DNA from: Streptomyces sp. WAC 01529
Lineage (GTDB): Bacteria; Actinomycetota; Actinomycetes; Streptomycetales; Streptomycetaceae
Reading direction: 5' to 3'
Assembly (NCBI RefSeq): GCF_003945545.1
Contig: NZ_CP029617.1
Location: forward strand, 620,001-684,000
Length of the DNA: 64,000 nt
In this document: in pieces, positions 17,882-26,808 of the stretch
Layout of the letters: each line of letters opens with the position of its first letter
How positions within the stretch are numbered: the stretch's first letter is position 1
Notes under the pieces: generated by a model
What the model saw: the letters and a program-made list of their open reading frames with translations, nothing else
The model's database searches: none
Told to the model about the DNA's origin: nothing
Program-made: the position numbers and the translations under genes

Positions 17882-19114
17882 GTGACAGCGAAGGTGATTT
17901 CCTTGGTGGACATGCGAGCAGGGTTCGACTATGACAGTCATGACCCGGCGATAGCGGTGGATCCGTTTCCGACCTATGCGAAACTCCGCGAATCCTGCCC
18001 GGTGCAGTGGAGCCGCGCCTGGGACGGCTATTGGGTCGCGACCGGCCACCATGAGGTCTCCTCGGCGGCCCGCGATGCCCGGACCTTCCAGACCGCGCAG
18101 GACAGGGCGGACGGCACGGTGCAGGGGGTGACCATTCCCTCACTCGGGCAGAGCAACCGGATGATTCCGCTGGAACTCGACTCGCCGGAGTGCCTGAAGT
18201 ACCGCAAGCTCATCTCCGTGTTCTATTCCCCGAGGCAGGTCGCCGCGCGCGCCGGCGAGGTCCGGCAGTTGGCGGCGGCTTGTATCGACGAGGTGATCGA
18301 GCGCGGCGAGTGCGACATCGTTCTGGCGATGACCGAGAAGCTGCCCAGCATTCTGACCATGCGGGACATCGGACTGCCGGACGAGCGGTGGTTCGACATC
18401 GACTCCCTGCTCTACCGGGCGCTTTTCGCCGCTCCGCACGATCCGGCGACAGCCCGCGAATGCGCGCAACTCATCTGCCTGGAGCTGGTGGAGGCACTCG
18501 ACGCGCAACGGGACGGCGACAAGCGGGGACTGCTCGGGCACCTGGCGACCTGTGAGGTGGACGGAGCACCCGTACCGGACGATGACATCGTCTCGATGAT
18601 GTATTTGCTGCTGCTCGGCATCCATCCGACGTCAAGCGTGACCGCGATCGCGCTCCGTACCCTCGCCCAGCAACCCGAGCTGCGGTCCCGGCTGATGTCC
18701 GACCGCTCGATGATCCGCACCGCCGTGGACGAGTTCCTGCGTTGGGTCTCGCCCGTTCAAAGCACGGGCCGGTTCGCCGCCGAGGACGTCGAACTCGGTG
18801 GGCAGCGCATCACCCGGGGCGAGCAGGTGCTGCTCGGGTGGGCCGCGGCCAACCGTGACGATTCCGTCTTCCCGCACTCGGACCAAATCGACCTGAACCG
18901 CGATGCCGGCCGCCACCTCGCTTTCGGTGCCGGCCAGCACTATTGCGTGGGTGCGGCCATGGTGCGAGAGATGTTCACGGCGATGCTGGAGGAAGTGTTC
19001 GACCGGATACCGGACTACACCGTCGCCGATGACGCGGCGATCGAATGGTTTCCGGATCTGACCCCCGTATACGGGATCAAGGCTCTGCCGATACGGTTCA
19101 CGCCCGGCCGATGA
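17882..19114 (+). CDS. Cytochrome P450
   Basis: A 410-residue bacterial class I P450. It has the heme-thiolate loop FGAGQHYCVG, the K-helix ExxR in DEFLRW, and an I-helix segment LLLLGIHPTSSV in place of the usual AGxxTT. The altered I-helix suggests an atypical oxygen-activation site, as in P450s that act on carrier-bound substrates. The frame opens with GTG at 17882, which has a poor ribosome site. A GTG at 17894 or the ATG at 17912 are alternatives. It stands divergent from the capreomycidine genes and convergent with the KS-reductase gene, with a strong hairpin between. The role is probably hydroxylation of a monomer or of the released peptide. The substrate is unknown. Confidence 0.85.
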   Translation: MTAKVISLVDMRAGFDYDSHDPAIAVDPFPTYAKLRESCPVQWSRAWDGYWVATGHHEVSSAARDARTFQTAQDRADGTVQGVTIPSLGQSNRMIPLELDSPECLKYRKLISVFYSPRQVAARAGEVRQLAAACIDEVIERGECDIVLAMTEKLPSILTMRDIGLPDERWFDIDSLLYRALFAAPHDPATARECAQLICLELVEALDAQRDGDKRGLLGHLATCEVDGAPVPDDDIVSMMYLLLLGIHPTSSVTAIALRTLAQQPELRSRLMSDRSMIRTAVDEFLRWVSPVQSTGRFAAEDVELGGQRITRGEQVLLGWAAANRDDSVFPHSDQIDLNRDAGRHLAFGAGQHYCVGAAMVREMFTAMLEEVFDRIPDYTVADDAAIEWFPDLTPVYGIKALPIRFTPGR

Positions 19115-19122
19115 GCCGGGCG
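19101..19122. terminator. Hairpin at the P450 stop codon
   Basis: CGCCCGGC (19101-19108) pairs with GCCGGGCG (19115-19122) around a six-base loop that includes the TGA stop. It may add to the larger hairpin just downstream. Confidence 0.4.
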
Positions 19123-19148
19123 TCGTTCATCCCCGGTGCTGTACCGCT

Positions 19149-19191
19149 GGACGCGGAGCCGGGGACGGGGGATGACCCCGGCTCCGCGTCC
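19149..19191. terminator. Bidirectional terminator hairpin between convergent genes
   Basis: A perfect 16-bp inverted repeat, 19149-19164 against 19176-19191, with an 11-base loop. It lies between the stops of the convergent P450 (19114) and KS-reductase (19203) genes. There is no U tract, as is common in Streptomyces. Its position and stability suit termination from both sides. Confidence 0.75.
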
Positions 19192-19202
19192 CGGGCGGCA
19201 CG

Positions 19203-22200
19203 TCAGTGGTTGACGTGGCCGCCGTCCATGGGGCGCCCCGCTGCCATCAGGTTCTTCAGGTCCCGGGCGTACTTGGTGACGAGGTCGCGCGTGAGGCTCG
19301 GGATGTCGCCGTGCCCTGTGATGGCGCCGGCCCGGACGGCGGCGCGGAACCGGTCGGAGGGGATGACGGATCCGAGTACCGGGTCCTCGGGCTCCTGGAA
19401 GCCGTGCCGGATGGGCAGCGCCGTGTACTGCCGCTGTGCCTCGGGCAAGGCGCGCATCGCCGCCTCGAACCGCTGGTACCACTCGGCGTAGTCGTCCACC
19501 CGCTCGATGGCGTGGCCGTCCTGCGCGAGCCAGTCGACGATGGCGTCGAGGGAGACGCCGTCGTCGTGGGGGTTCACGAGGCTGAACGTCCGGTATCCGG
19601 ACGGGACTTCAGCGGTGCCGCGGCCCCCCAGCGCCACCACGGCGGCGACGGTGAAGTCGACCGGCAGGCCGTCGTAGTGGGCGCGTTCGCCGTCCGCACG
19701 GTAGAAGCTGCGCGGCGCGAGCCCGGTGGCGAGCACGCTGAACAGGAGGCGGCTGAACACATCGGTGACGTTGAGCTGTCCGCCGTACCGGCTGTGCGCG
19801 AGGACCATGCTGGACCGGAAGGTCGTGACGGGCAGTCCGCACAGGTCGTGCGCCTCCCGCAGCAGCACTTCGCCGGCCCATTTGCTGGCCGCGTACCCAT
19901 TGGCGTAGCCATCGTCGACGTCCAGGGCCGGTATGGCGACGCGGACGTCGGTGTCCTCGTCGAGGGCCGGTCGGCAGGAGTCAGCGACCCCGACGCTGGA
20001 GATATAGGTGATCGGCTTCGCCCGGCGGGTGAGGGCCAGCCGGACGAGTTCGGCGGTGCCGACGACGTTGGCCTCGAAGAGGTACGGGTAGGGCAGGAGG
20101 TGGTTCACCAGCGCACCGGCGTGGACGATCAGGTCGACCTCGTCGGCCAGCCGGTCCCACGCCGCCTCGTCGAGGCCGAGCCGCGGTTCCGCCATGTCGC
20201 CCGCCACGACCTCGAGATGGACCGAGGCCAGTTCCTCGTACGTCCGCACCAGCTCCGGGTCGCCGCTTTCGAAGGCCGCGTCCAGCCGCTGCCGGGCCGC
20301 GGCGGCGTCCTTGCCGCGCACCAGGGCGATCAGCCGGCCGCCGTCCGGCGCCAGGTTGCGCATCCACTCCAGGGCGAGGAAGCGGCCGAGGTAGCCGTTC
20401 GCGCCGGTCAGCAGCACGGTGCGCGGCTCCCGCTCGGCGCGGGGCAGCGCGGGGGCGTCGGCGAGGAGGCGTGCGTCGAGGAACTTGTCGAGGGTGAGGT
20501 CCTGCGCGTTGACCTTGGTCACGCCCTCGCCGTGCACCGAGGCGAAGGTGGGCCGCCGCACGGCCGTGACTCGGTGAGCAGGGCGCCCGGCGCCCTCGCC
20601 GCCTTCCTTGATCTCCACGATGCGGATCGTCATTTCCTTGAGCGTGACCGGTTCCAGGAACAGCTGGATCGGTACGTCGATGTCCAGCTCGTCGCGGAGC
20701 CGTCCGACCAGGTGCACGGACGTCAGCGAGTCGCCGCCCGCCTCGAGGTACGTCTTCTCCAGACCGGCGGGCCCGTCGAGATCCAGTGCCTCGATCACCA
20801 ACTCGGCGACCCTGGCCTCCAGTTCGCCCCCCAGTGCGGGCGCCGCGCTCTCGGCCGGTGCCTGAGCGGCCGGGCCGCGCAGCGTCAGGGCGCCGTGGCT
20901 CTCGCCCGCGAACGGGTACGACGGCAGCCGTACCCGGCGCACCTCACCGTCGAGCGTCGGCCAGGTCACCTCCTCGCCGCGCAGCCACGCCTCCCCCGCC
21001 GGGTCCCGCACCGGATCCGGGTGGCCCTCGGCCAGTGCCGTGAGCTTGTCCGACGCCTCCTGCACGCCGGTGGCGACCACGTAGGCACGCACGGGCATCC
21101 TGACCCGGCCGGTGCGCAGGGTGTGCGCGACATCGGCGAGGGCGAGGGCGGGGGCGTCGGCCTCGCGCAGACGTGCCGCCAACCGCGATGCCGCGAGTGC
21201 GAGTTGATGCTCGGTGCGGGCCGACAGCGGCAGGACCGTCGGGCGGGCGTCGGCCTTCGCGCGCGGCTCGCGTGCCGGTGCCTCCTCCACCACCACGTGC
21301 ACGTTCGTGCCGCCCATGCCGACCGAGGTCACGCCGGCCAGCCGGGGCAGGTCCGGCCTGCGCGGCCAGTGACGGGTCTCGGTCACCAGCCGCAGCGGCG
21401 AGTCCCGCAGGGCGGCCATCGGGCTCGTGACGTTCACCGTCGGGGCCAGGGTGGCGTGCTCCAGCATCAGGACCGTTTTGATCAGCGCCGCCACACCGGC
21501 CGCCGCGTCGGCGTGCCCGATGTTCGACTTCACCGAACCGAGCGCGATGCCTGCGCCGCCGTCGAGTCCGGCCCGGGCGGTGAACGCCGCGCTCGCCGCC
21601 TCCAGTTCGATCCGGTCGCCCAGCTCGGTCCCGGTCCCGTGCGCCTCCACGTACTGCGCCGCCGACGGCTCCAGCCCCGCCGCCGTCCATGCCTCGGTGA
21701 TCGCGGCCGTCTGCCGGGCCACGCCCGGAGCGGTGAAGCCGATCTTGCCGGCCCCGTCGTTGGTGACGGCCGTGCCCCGGATCACCGCGCGCACCGGGTC
21801 GCCGTCGGCGAGCGCGTCCTCCAGCCGCCGCAGCACCAGCACGCCCACCCCGCTGCCCGGCACCGTGCCGGCCGCCTTCTCGTCGAAGGGGCGGCAGCGG
21901 CCGTCAGGGGAGGAGGTCCCGCCCTGGTAGTAGACGTAGCCCTCCTTGCGCGGGGCGCCGATGGCGACACCGCCCGCGAGCGCGGTGTCGCACTCGCCGA
22001 GCAGCAGGGCCTGGACGGCGACATGGATCGCCGTCAGCGAGGACGAGCAGGCCGTCTGGACCATCATGCTCGGCCCGTCCAGGCCGAGCCGGTAGGAGAT
22101 CCAGGGCGCCAGGAACTCGCGGTCGGTGAGGAGACGCACCTGAATCGCGCCGAGCGACGCGGCGAGCGCCGGGTCCGTCTCGGCGGCCAGCGCGTGCTCC

Positions 22201-22598
22201 GTCGAGCTGCCGCCCATGTAGACGCCGGTGCGGGACGGTGCGTTCAGCGGGGCGTACCCGGCGTCCTCCAGCGCCGACCAGGCGGTCTCCAGGAGAACCC
22301 GGTGCTGCGGGTCAAGTGCGGCCGCCTCGGTGCGGTTGAAGCCGAAGAGCTCGGCCTCAAAGCGGTCCGCGTCAGCCAGATACCCCTGCACCGGGACGAA
22401 CGCGGGATTGCGCAGCTCGGCCGGGTCCGCACCGTCGGCGAGCAGTTCCTTCTCGGTGAACTCGGACAGCGAGCAGACGCCGTCGCGAAGGTTGGCCCAG
22501 TAGGCGTCGAGGTCGGGGGCGCCCGGGAAGCGCCCGCTCATCCCCACGACGGCCACCGCTTGCTCAAGGTCGTGCTGTGTGGCTTCCTCGGTCGTCAT
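19203..22598 (-). CDS. Hybrid ketosynthase - (AT deleted) - carrier - CAR-type thioester reductase
   Basis: A 1131-residue protein. The KS (about residues 10-440) has the active-site Cys in VQTACSSSLTA, then EAHGTGT and KSNIGH. A KS-AT linker follows (PLSARTEHQLALA), but it passes straight into the post-AT linker (RRVRLPSYPFAG), so the acyltransferase is missing. A carrier domain (about 600-670) has EAGGDSL. The C-terminal reductase (about 710-1125) has GANGYLGRFLALEW, a YISS Ser, and the YxxxK dyad in GYAASKWAGEVLLREAHDLCG. That stretch is very close to carboxylic acid reductases, which stop at the aldehyde. ATG 22598 has AGGAAAGG upstream; the longer frame reads into the neighbouring gene. 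This is the only visible chain-release activity in the cluster. Confidence 0.92.
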   Translation of the reverse strand: MTTEEATQHDLEQAVAVVGMSGRFPGAPDLDAYWANLRDGVCSLSEFTEKELLADGADPAELRNPAFVPVQGYLADADRFEAELFGFNRTEAAALDPQHRVLLETAWSALEDAGYAPLNAPSRTGVYMGGSSTEHALAAETDPALAASLGAIQVRLLTDREFLAPWISYRLGLDGPSMMVQTACSSSLTAIHVAVQALLLGECDTALAGGVAIGAPRKEGYVYYQGGTSSPDGRCRPFDEKAAGTVPGSGVGVLVLRRLEDALADGDPVRAVIRGTAVTNDGAGKIGFTAPGVARQTAAITEAWTAAGLEPSAAQYVEAHGTGTELGDRIELEAASAAFTARAGLDGGAGIALGSVKSNIGHADAAAGVAALIKTVLMLEHATLAPTVNVTSPMAALRDSPLRLVTETRHWPRRPDLPRLAGVTSVGMGGTNVHVVVEEAPAREPRAKADARPTVLPLSARTEHQLALAASRLAARLREADAPALALADVAHTLRTGRVRMPVRAYVVATGVQEASDKLTALAEGHPDPVRDPAGEAWLRGEEVTWPTLDGEVRRVRLPSYPFAGESHGALTLRGPAAQAPAESAAPALGGELEARVAELVIEALDLDGPAGLEKTYLEAGGDSLTSVHLVGRLRDELDIDVPIQLFLEPVTLKEMTIRIVEIKEGGEGAGRPAHRVTAVRRPTFASVHGEGVTKVNAQDLTLDKFLDARLLADAPALPRAEREPRTVLLTGANGYLGRFLALEWMRNLAPDGGRLIALVRGKDAAAARQRLDAAFESGDPELVRTYEELASVHLEVVAGDMAEPRLGLDEAAWDRLADEVDLIVHAGALVNHLLPYPYLFEANVVGTAELVRLALTRRAKPITYISSVGVADSCRPALDEDTDVRVAIPALDVDDGYANGYAASKWAGEVLLREAHDLCGLPVTTFRSSMVLAHSRYGGQLNVTDVFSRLLFSVLATGLAPRSFYRADGERAHYDGLPVDFTVAAVVALGGRGTAEVPSGYRTFSLVNPHDDGVSLDAIVDWLAQDGHAIERVDDYAEWYQRFEAAMRALPEAQRQYTALPIRHGFQEPEDPVLGSVIPSDRFRAAVRAGAITGHGDIPSLTRDLVTKYARDLKNLMAAGRPMDGGHVNH

Positions 22599-22674
22599 CG
22601 CGTCGTGCCTTTCCTGGAACGGAGCTTGTGCAGGGAGGGCCCATACGGTGAGGGGGCCCAGGTCAACTCCACCG

Positions 22675-24567
22675 TCACCGCCACCCCCCTCCCCCCAAAC
22701 GCTGGCGCCGTACTCGCAGTGCGCGAGTGCGTCTCGCCGATGCCGCTTGCCCAGCCGCAGCCGAACCCTCGTCCGAGGGCACGCCGTCACGGAGCAGCGT
22801 TGCCTGCGCCGCCACCGTGGTGTGCGAGAACAGAGAAACAATCGAGAGCCGAACTCCCGTACGCTGCTCAAGGGCGTTCTGAAGCTCAAAGAGCTTGATC
22901 GAGTGGCCGCCCAGATCGAAGAAATTGACGTCGGCCGGAATGTCTTTCCGATTCAACACCTCGGCCCACGCGGCGGATACCCGTCCAGTCGTGTCGTCAG
23001 TGGGGGCGGCGGCTCCCCCGTCTGTCTGGGAGTCCGGACAGGTTTCTGCCAGAGCGCCAAGGTGTTTTCGGTCGATTTTTCCGTTGCCAGTCACAGGGAA
23101 CCGATCGAGCACATGAATCCAGTTCGGAACCATGGCTTGCGGCAGCCTGCTGGCCACATGCTTGCGGATTGATTCTGGAGAAATGTCAGGAGGCGACAGA
23201 ACGAACCCGACAAGGTGGGTCCGCTCCGCGTTCGTCACTACGGCGGCGTCGGTGACCCCTGGTGCAGTACGCAGATGAGCCTCGACTGCGCCGAGTTCGA
23301 TCCGATGGCCACGGATCTTGACTTGTTGATCGCGGCGGCCGAGGAATTCCAACTCGCCATCGTCTTTCCGCAGGGCGAGGTCTCCCGTGCGGTACATCTT
23401 GGCACCCTCGACGTCTGTGAAAGGGTCGCCGATGAAAGCCTGGGCAGTCGCTCCAGGGCGGCCGAAGTATCCTCGGGCTACCCCTGTGCCGCCGATGAAC
23501 AACTCGCCGCTCTCGCCGCGTGGGACCGGCTCCAGTTCCTCATTCAGCAGGTATAGGCGGACACCAGGCACCGGCCCGCCGATGGATATCGGTCCAGGTG
23601 CCTCATAGCGGCGGAAGCTGGCCCATACAGTGGCCTCGGTCGGGCCGTACTCATTGACCAGGGCGACTGTGCGGCCGAGCAAGGCGAAGTGGCGTTCCAC
23701 CAATGCCTCAGTCGGCGACTCGCCGGCCACGATGACCGTGTCCAGCGCATCCAGCCGCGTGCCCTGCCGTGCCGCCGCGTCCAGCAATGCGCTGTAGAGG
23801 AGCGGTACACAGAGCAGCCGGGTCACCTGCAAGCGTTCCACCAGGCGGGCCAGCCGCTCAGGATCGCGGATTTCATCGGATGCGGCTACGACCAGGCATC
23901 CCCCCGCGGTCAAGGTCCCCCACACCCCGGCAACCGAGGAATCGAAGGCCAAGGGGGACACAAGCAGGAAGACTGGAGCGCCGGGATACACCGCGCGGCG
24001 TGCCCAAGTGGAAGCGGACAGCTGACTGTGCTCGACCAGGACGCCTTTGGGCTCGCCGGTGCTGCCCGAGGTGTAGATGATGTAAGCGGCGTCATGGGGT
24101 GTCACCGCGACTGCCGCCGCCGCGGCCTCTTCCCCTTCTCGAGCGTCCTCCGCTCGAATGACCGGGCATGTGAGCGTGGGCAGTCGGGCAGACGTGCCGT
24201 CTGCGACGATCACGGCGGACACGCGCGCGTCAGCGAACACATCAGCGATCCGCTGATCAGGGTGGGCCGGGTCCGCCGGGACGTACGCGGCACCCGCGTA
24301 CAGGATTCCGAGCACGGCGGCGATCATCGCGTTCGAAGGTTCAACGAGCACACCGATTCGCTCGCCCCTGCCCGCGCCTGCCGCACGGACGGACGCTGCG
24401 ATGCGCCTGGCCCAAGCGTCGAGCTCGCCATAGGTCAGCTCGGTGCCCCTGCTCCGAACGGCGACCCTCAGCGGATCGCTGCCGGCTATCCGGGCCACGA
24501 CTCCATGGACTGGGCTGAGTTCCTCGTGTGGAGCGCTCGACACAAAGTTCTGTTCTCGCAAGGTCAT
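22675..24567 (-). CDS. NRPS A-PCP didomain, histidine-like pocket
   Basis: A 630-residue adenylation-carrier protein with IIYTSGSTGEPKG, EYGPTEATV, YRTGDLALR, VKIRGHRIELGAVE, TGNGKIDRK and the carrier site DLGGHSIKL. The hand-aligned pocket is D-S-A-L-I-A-E-V-W-K. This agrees at seven positions with the histidine code that I recall from bacitracin synthetase (DSELTAEVCK). Freestanding A-PCP proteins paired with a P450 are the usual arrangement for beta-hydroxylation of a tethered amino acid, as in nikkomycin His hydroxylation, and a P450 gene is divergent next door. ATG 24567 is chosen; a GTG at 24579 is four codons earlier. The gene precedes the KS-reductase gene by 76 bases in one unit. The C-terminal 35 residues are Arg/Gly-rich and unstructured. 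Confidence 0.9.
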   Translation of the reverse strand: MTLREQNFVSSAPHEELSPVHGVVARIAGSDPLRVAVRSRGTELTYGELDAWARRIAASVRAAGAGRGERIGVLVEPSNAMIAAVLGILYAGAAYVPADPAHPDQRIADVFADARVSAVIVADGTSARLPTLTCPVIRAEDAREGEEAAAAAVAVTPHDAAYIIYTSGSTGEPKGVLVEHSQLSASTWARRAVYPGAPVFLLVSPLAFDSSVAGVWGTLTAGGCLVVAASDEIRDPERLARLVERLQVTRLLCVPLLYSALLDAAARQGTRLDALDTVIVAGESPTEALVERHFALLGRTVALVNEYGPTEATVWASFRRYEAPGPISIGGPVPGVRLYLLNEELEPVPRGESGELFIGGTGVARGYFGRPGATAQAFIGDPFTDVEGAKMYRTGDLALRKDDGELEFLGRRDQQVKIRGHRIELGAVEAHLRTAPGVTDAAVVTNAERTHLVGFVLSPPDISPESIRKHVASRLPQAMVPNWIHVLDRFPVTGNGKIDRKHLGALAETCPDSQTDGGAAAPTDDTTGRVSAAWAEVLNRKDIPADVNFFDLGGHSIKLFELQNALEQRTGVRLSIVSLFSHTTVAAQATLLRDGVPSDEGSAAAGQAASARRTRALRVRRQRLGGGGWR

Positions 24568-24969
24568 CAAAATTCCCACACTAATTCGTCGTCACGGAGA
24601 TCGGTGTGTCCAAGCAGTTCAGTCCGCAACCCGGCCGGCGTTGCCTACGGATCAGGTACTACCGGTATTGACTCCCGAAAACAGACTGCCGACCGGAGAT
24701 GATTCACTCTGGCATCCGCTCACCCCAGCGTCAATGCCGAAAGAAGGGCCGGTGAGGGGGGCGCGCAATACGTGTCCAGAAGAGCGCAATAACTGTCAAC
24801 CGTGCTTTACTGACGACACTTGACTCCAGCTCGGGGACATTGCTAGCTTGTCTCGATATTCCATCGGGCCCAAAATATCTGAAGGCCGACTTCTATCGAT
24901 CCATCCCCCCTACCCACCAGAAGCCACGGGTTTTCGACTTCTTCGACGCGGTGAACTGGAGGATCTTCC
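24568..24969. other. Divergent intergenic region between the His A-PCP unit and the second P450
   Basis: About 400 bases with no gene. It is relatively AT-rich toward the P450 side and holds a good vegetative promoter for the P450 at 24820-24849. I could not identify a convincing promoter for the leftward NRPS gene. Confidence 0.5.
24820..24849 (+). promoter_or_regulatory. Vegetative-type promoter for the second P450 gene
   Basis: TTGACT at 24820-24825 and TAGCTT at 24844-24849 are separated by 18 bases. This fits the Streptomyces housekeeping-sigma pattern TTGACN-N16-18-TAGNNT. Start of transcription would be near 24856, leaving a leader of about 115 bases before the ATG. Confidence 0.55.
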
Positions 24970-26181
24970 ATGCGCACTCTCCATACGACGAATCTTGCTC
25001 AGCTGCTCGATCCCGAACATGCGGCGGAGCCATACTCATTCTATGCCGAGTCACTTACAAAATCACCGGTGCAGTGGGATGAATGGATGCAGACCTGGGC
25101 GGTGTTCGGCCATCCGGAAATCCTCGATCTCTCGAAAGACAGCCGTCTTTCTGTAGCCAGAATATCGGATTTCTACGAGAGCCTCCCCGCACAGGCCCGT
25201 GGCGATGTCACACTATTGGCTCGCACGTTGTCAGACATGATGCTGTTCAATGATCCGCCGCATCACACCCGGCTACGCCGACTGATCAGGCCGAGCCTCT
25301 CTCCCCGGCTCGCCCGGGAACTACGCTTTCATGTCCAGGAGTTGGCCGACGCACTGCTCGACAAGGTCCTGCCGAGCGGGCGCATGGACATCATTCACGA
25401 CTTCTCGGAACCGCTCAGCCGTGGCGTCATCGCGAAACTGGCAGGCGTATCCGACGATGCCACCCACCTCATGGAGAGCTGGCAAGGGCTGTTGCATGAG
25501 TTCTTTACCCAGTCCGACTCCCAGAACGCGCGGATACAAGCACTGAGGGAGTCCTTCGACCGCACTGCCGCCGCTCGCCGGAACGGCACGGCCGACGACT
25601 TCTTCAGCCGGATGATCAGTCCCCAACTCCGGGCAGCCGACTACACCGAGGACGAAGTCTTCGCCAACCTCCTGCTGCTCATCGACGCGGGACAGGCGAC
25701 GACCACACATCTGATCGGGAACGCGGTCCTTGCCCTGTTGAACAACGACGAGCAAACTCAGCGGCTGCGCAGAGATCCTGAGCTGATCTCACCCGCCACG
25801 CACGAACTGATGAGATACGACAGTTCGGTCCAGTTCACCACTCGGAAGGCGCTCGCCGACATCGACCTGGGTGAGCACCTGATCCAAGCCGGCCAGTCGG
25901 TGACCCTGGTTCTTGGTTCAGGGAATCGTGACCCCCGCCGCTACACCGACCCTGACATATTGGATGTCTCCCGACCGGCCGCCGATCACCTGTCGTTCGG
26001 GCACGGCATCCACTACTGCCTGGGCGCCTCACTGGCTCTCACCGAGATCGACGTCGCGCTGCGGGCGCTGCTGCGTCGGACCACCAACTGGAAGTGCGAG
26101 GTGGCGCAGCCCCAGTGGCTCGAAAGCATCAACTTCCGCTTCCTCGCTTCCCTTCCGATCACTTTTGAGGAAATCGCCTGA
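24970..26181 (+). CDS. Cytochrome P450, probable PCP-bound amino acid hydroxylase
   Basis: A 403-residue P450 with a canonical heme loop FGHGIHYCLGA, I-helix DAGQATTTHL and K-helix HELMRY. GGAGG lies seven bases before the ATG, so the start is secure. It is transcribed divergently from the A-PCP didomain with the His-like pocket. That pairing suggests beta-hydroxylation of His bound to the carrier protein, in the manner of NikQ acting on NikP1. This is inference from gene order and pocket, not from P450 substrate-recognition residues, which I cannot read reliably. A separate promoter upstream would let it be expressed independently of the NRPS genes. Confidence 0.88.
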   Translation: MRTLHTTNLAQLLDPEHAAEPYSFYAESLTKSPVQWDEWMQTWAVFGHPEILDLSKDSRLSVARISDFYESLPAQARGDVTLLARTLSDMMLFNDPPHHTRLRRLIRPSLSPRLARELRFHVQELADALLDKVLPSGRMDIIHDFSEPLSRGVIAKLAGVSDDATHLMESWQGLLHEFFTQSDSQNARIQALRESFDRTAAARRNGTADDFFSRMISPQLRAADYTEDEVFANLLLLIDAGQATTTHLIGNAVLALLNNDEQTQRLRRDPELISPATHELMRYDSSVQFTTRKALADIDLGEHLIQAGQSVTLVLGSGNRDPRRYTDPDILDVSRPAADHLSFGHGIHYCLGASLALTEIDVALRALLRRTTNWKCEVAQPQWLESINFRFLASLPITFEEIA

Positions 26182-26808
26182 ATGCGGCATTCGCCTCGGC
26201 CGAGGAGAGTTCCTTGGGACATGTTGACGGCGCGCTACCGCTGACGGAGCAGCGGCTCGCGTTGATCCGGAGTCGTGAGTTGGGCGACAGCGGGCCGACC
26301 CGTAACGCCGACCTTCGCGTGATCGCGGACACCGACACCCGGAGGCGCGTTTTTGAGGATGCCGTGCAGCAACCGGCGGACCGCCGGTTCGACCTCGGCC
26401 AAGCACCGTTGCTGCGAGTCCTTCCCGGGTGTCGCAGGGTTGATGGCAGGTCAGGCTGGTCGTAGGCCGGGGCCAGGAGTCAACTGGCTTGGGGGCTGAA
26501 GATGACTGCTCGCCGCCCGTGCCCGCCTACGCCGGGGCCGCCAGAGGAGTACGCGGCCCGGCTTGATGCCACTCCGGACCTAAAGGCTTGCCCCGCCTGC
26601 TGAACGCTGGACGCATTCCGAGCCGCCTGCCGTGATCATTTCGGTGAGGTCGCGACATTCCCCGCTTCCGGCCCCACTCAAGATCGGCACGCCCTTACGC
26701 CGAAGACCGACGACCCTACAGACCCCGGGGGACTCGTCCGACAGGTGTCTGCTGCCTTCTCCGCCACCATGTCCGCTGGGGCCATGGCCCGTCGTCATGT
26801 GTCGGCGT
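26182..26808. other. Intergenic stretch between P450 and AraC regulator
   Basis: Contains a degraded condensation-domain-like fragment at 26214-26465. From there to the AraC stop I see only overlapping short frames without motifs. The P450 and the AraC gene converge here, but I find no clear terminator. Confidence 0.4.
26214..26465 (+). pseudogene. Degraded NRPS condensation-domain fragment
   Basis: An 83-residue frame begins with LPLTEQRLALIRSREL, like the first C-domain core motif, and continues to DRRFDLGQAPLLRVL, like the FDLxxGPLLR segment just before the HHxxxDG motif. The sequence between is far too short, and the catalytic motif is absent. GAGGAG precedes the TTG at 26214, so it could still be translated. 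It is most likely the relic of a condensation-domain gene lost from this end of the cluster. Confidence 0.5.

Noticed and set aside
19206..22898. A 1230-codon open frame on the plus strand
   Set aside because: It is antisense to the KS-carrier-reductase gene and has Arg/Gly/Ala-rich composition without any domain; long shadow frames are normal in high-GC DNA.
1505..24567. Identification as the chymostatin or elastatinal cluster
   Set aside because: Those peptides share capreomycidine and an aldehyde, but the Tyr- and His-type pockets, ketosynthase, dehydrogenase and P450s do not fit their structures.
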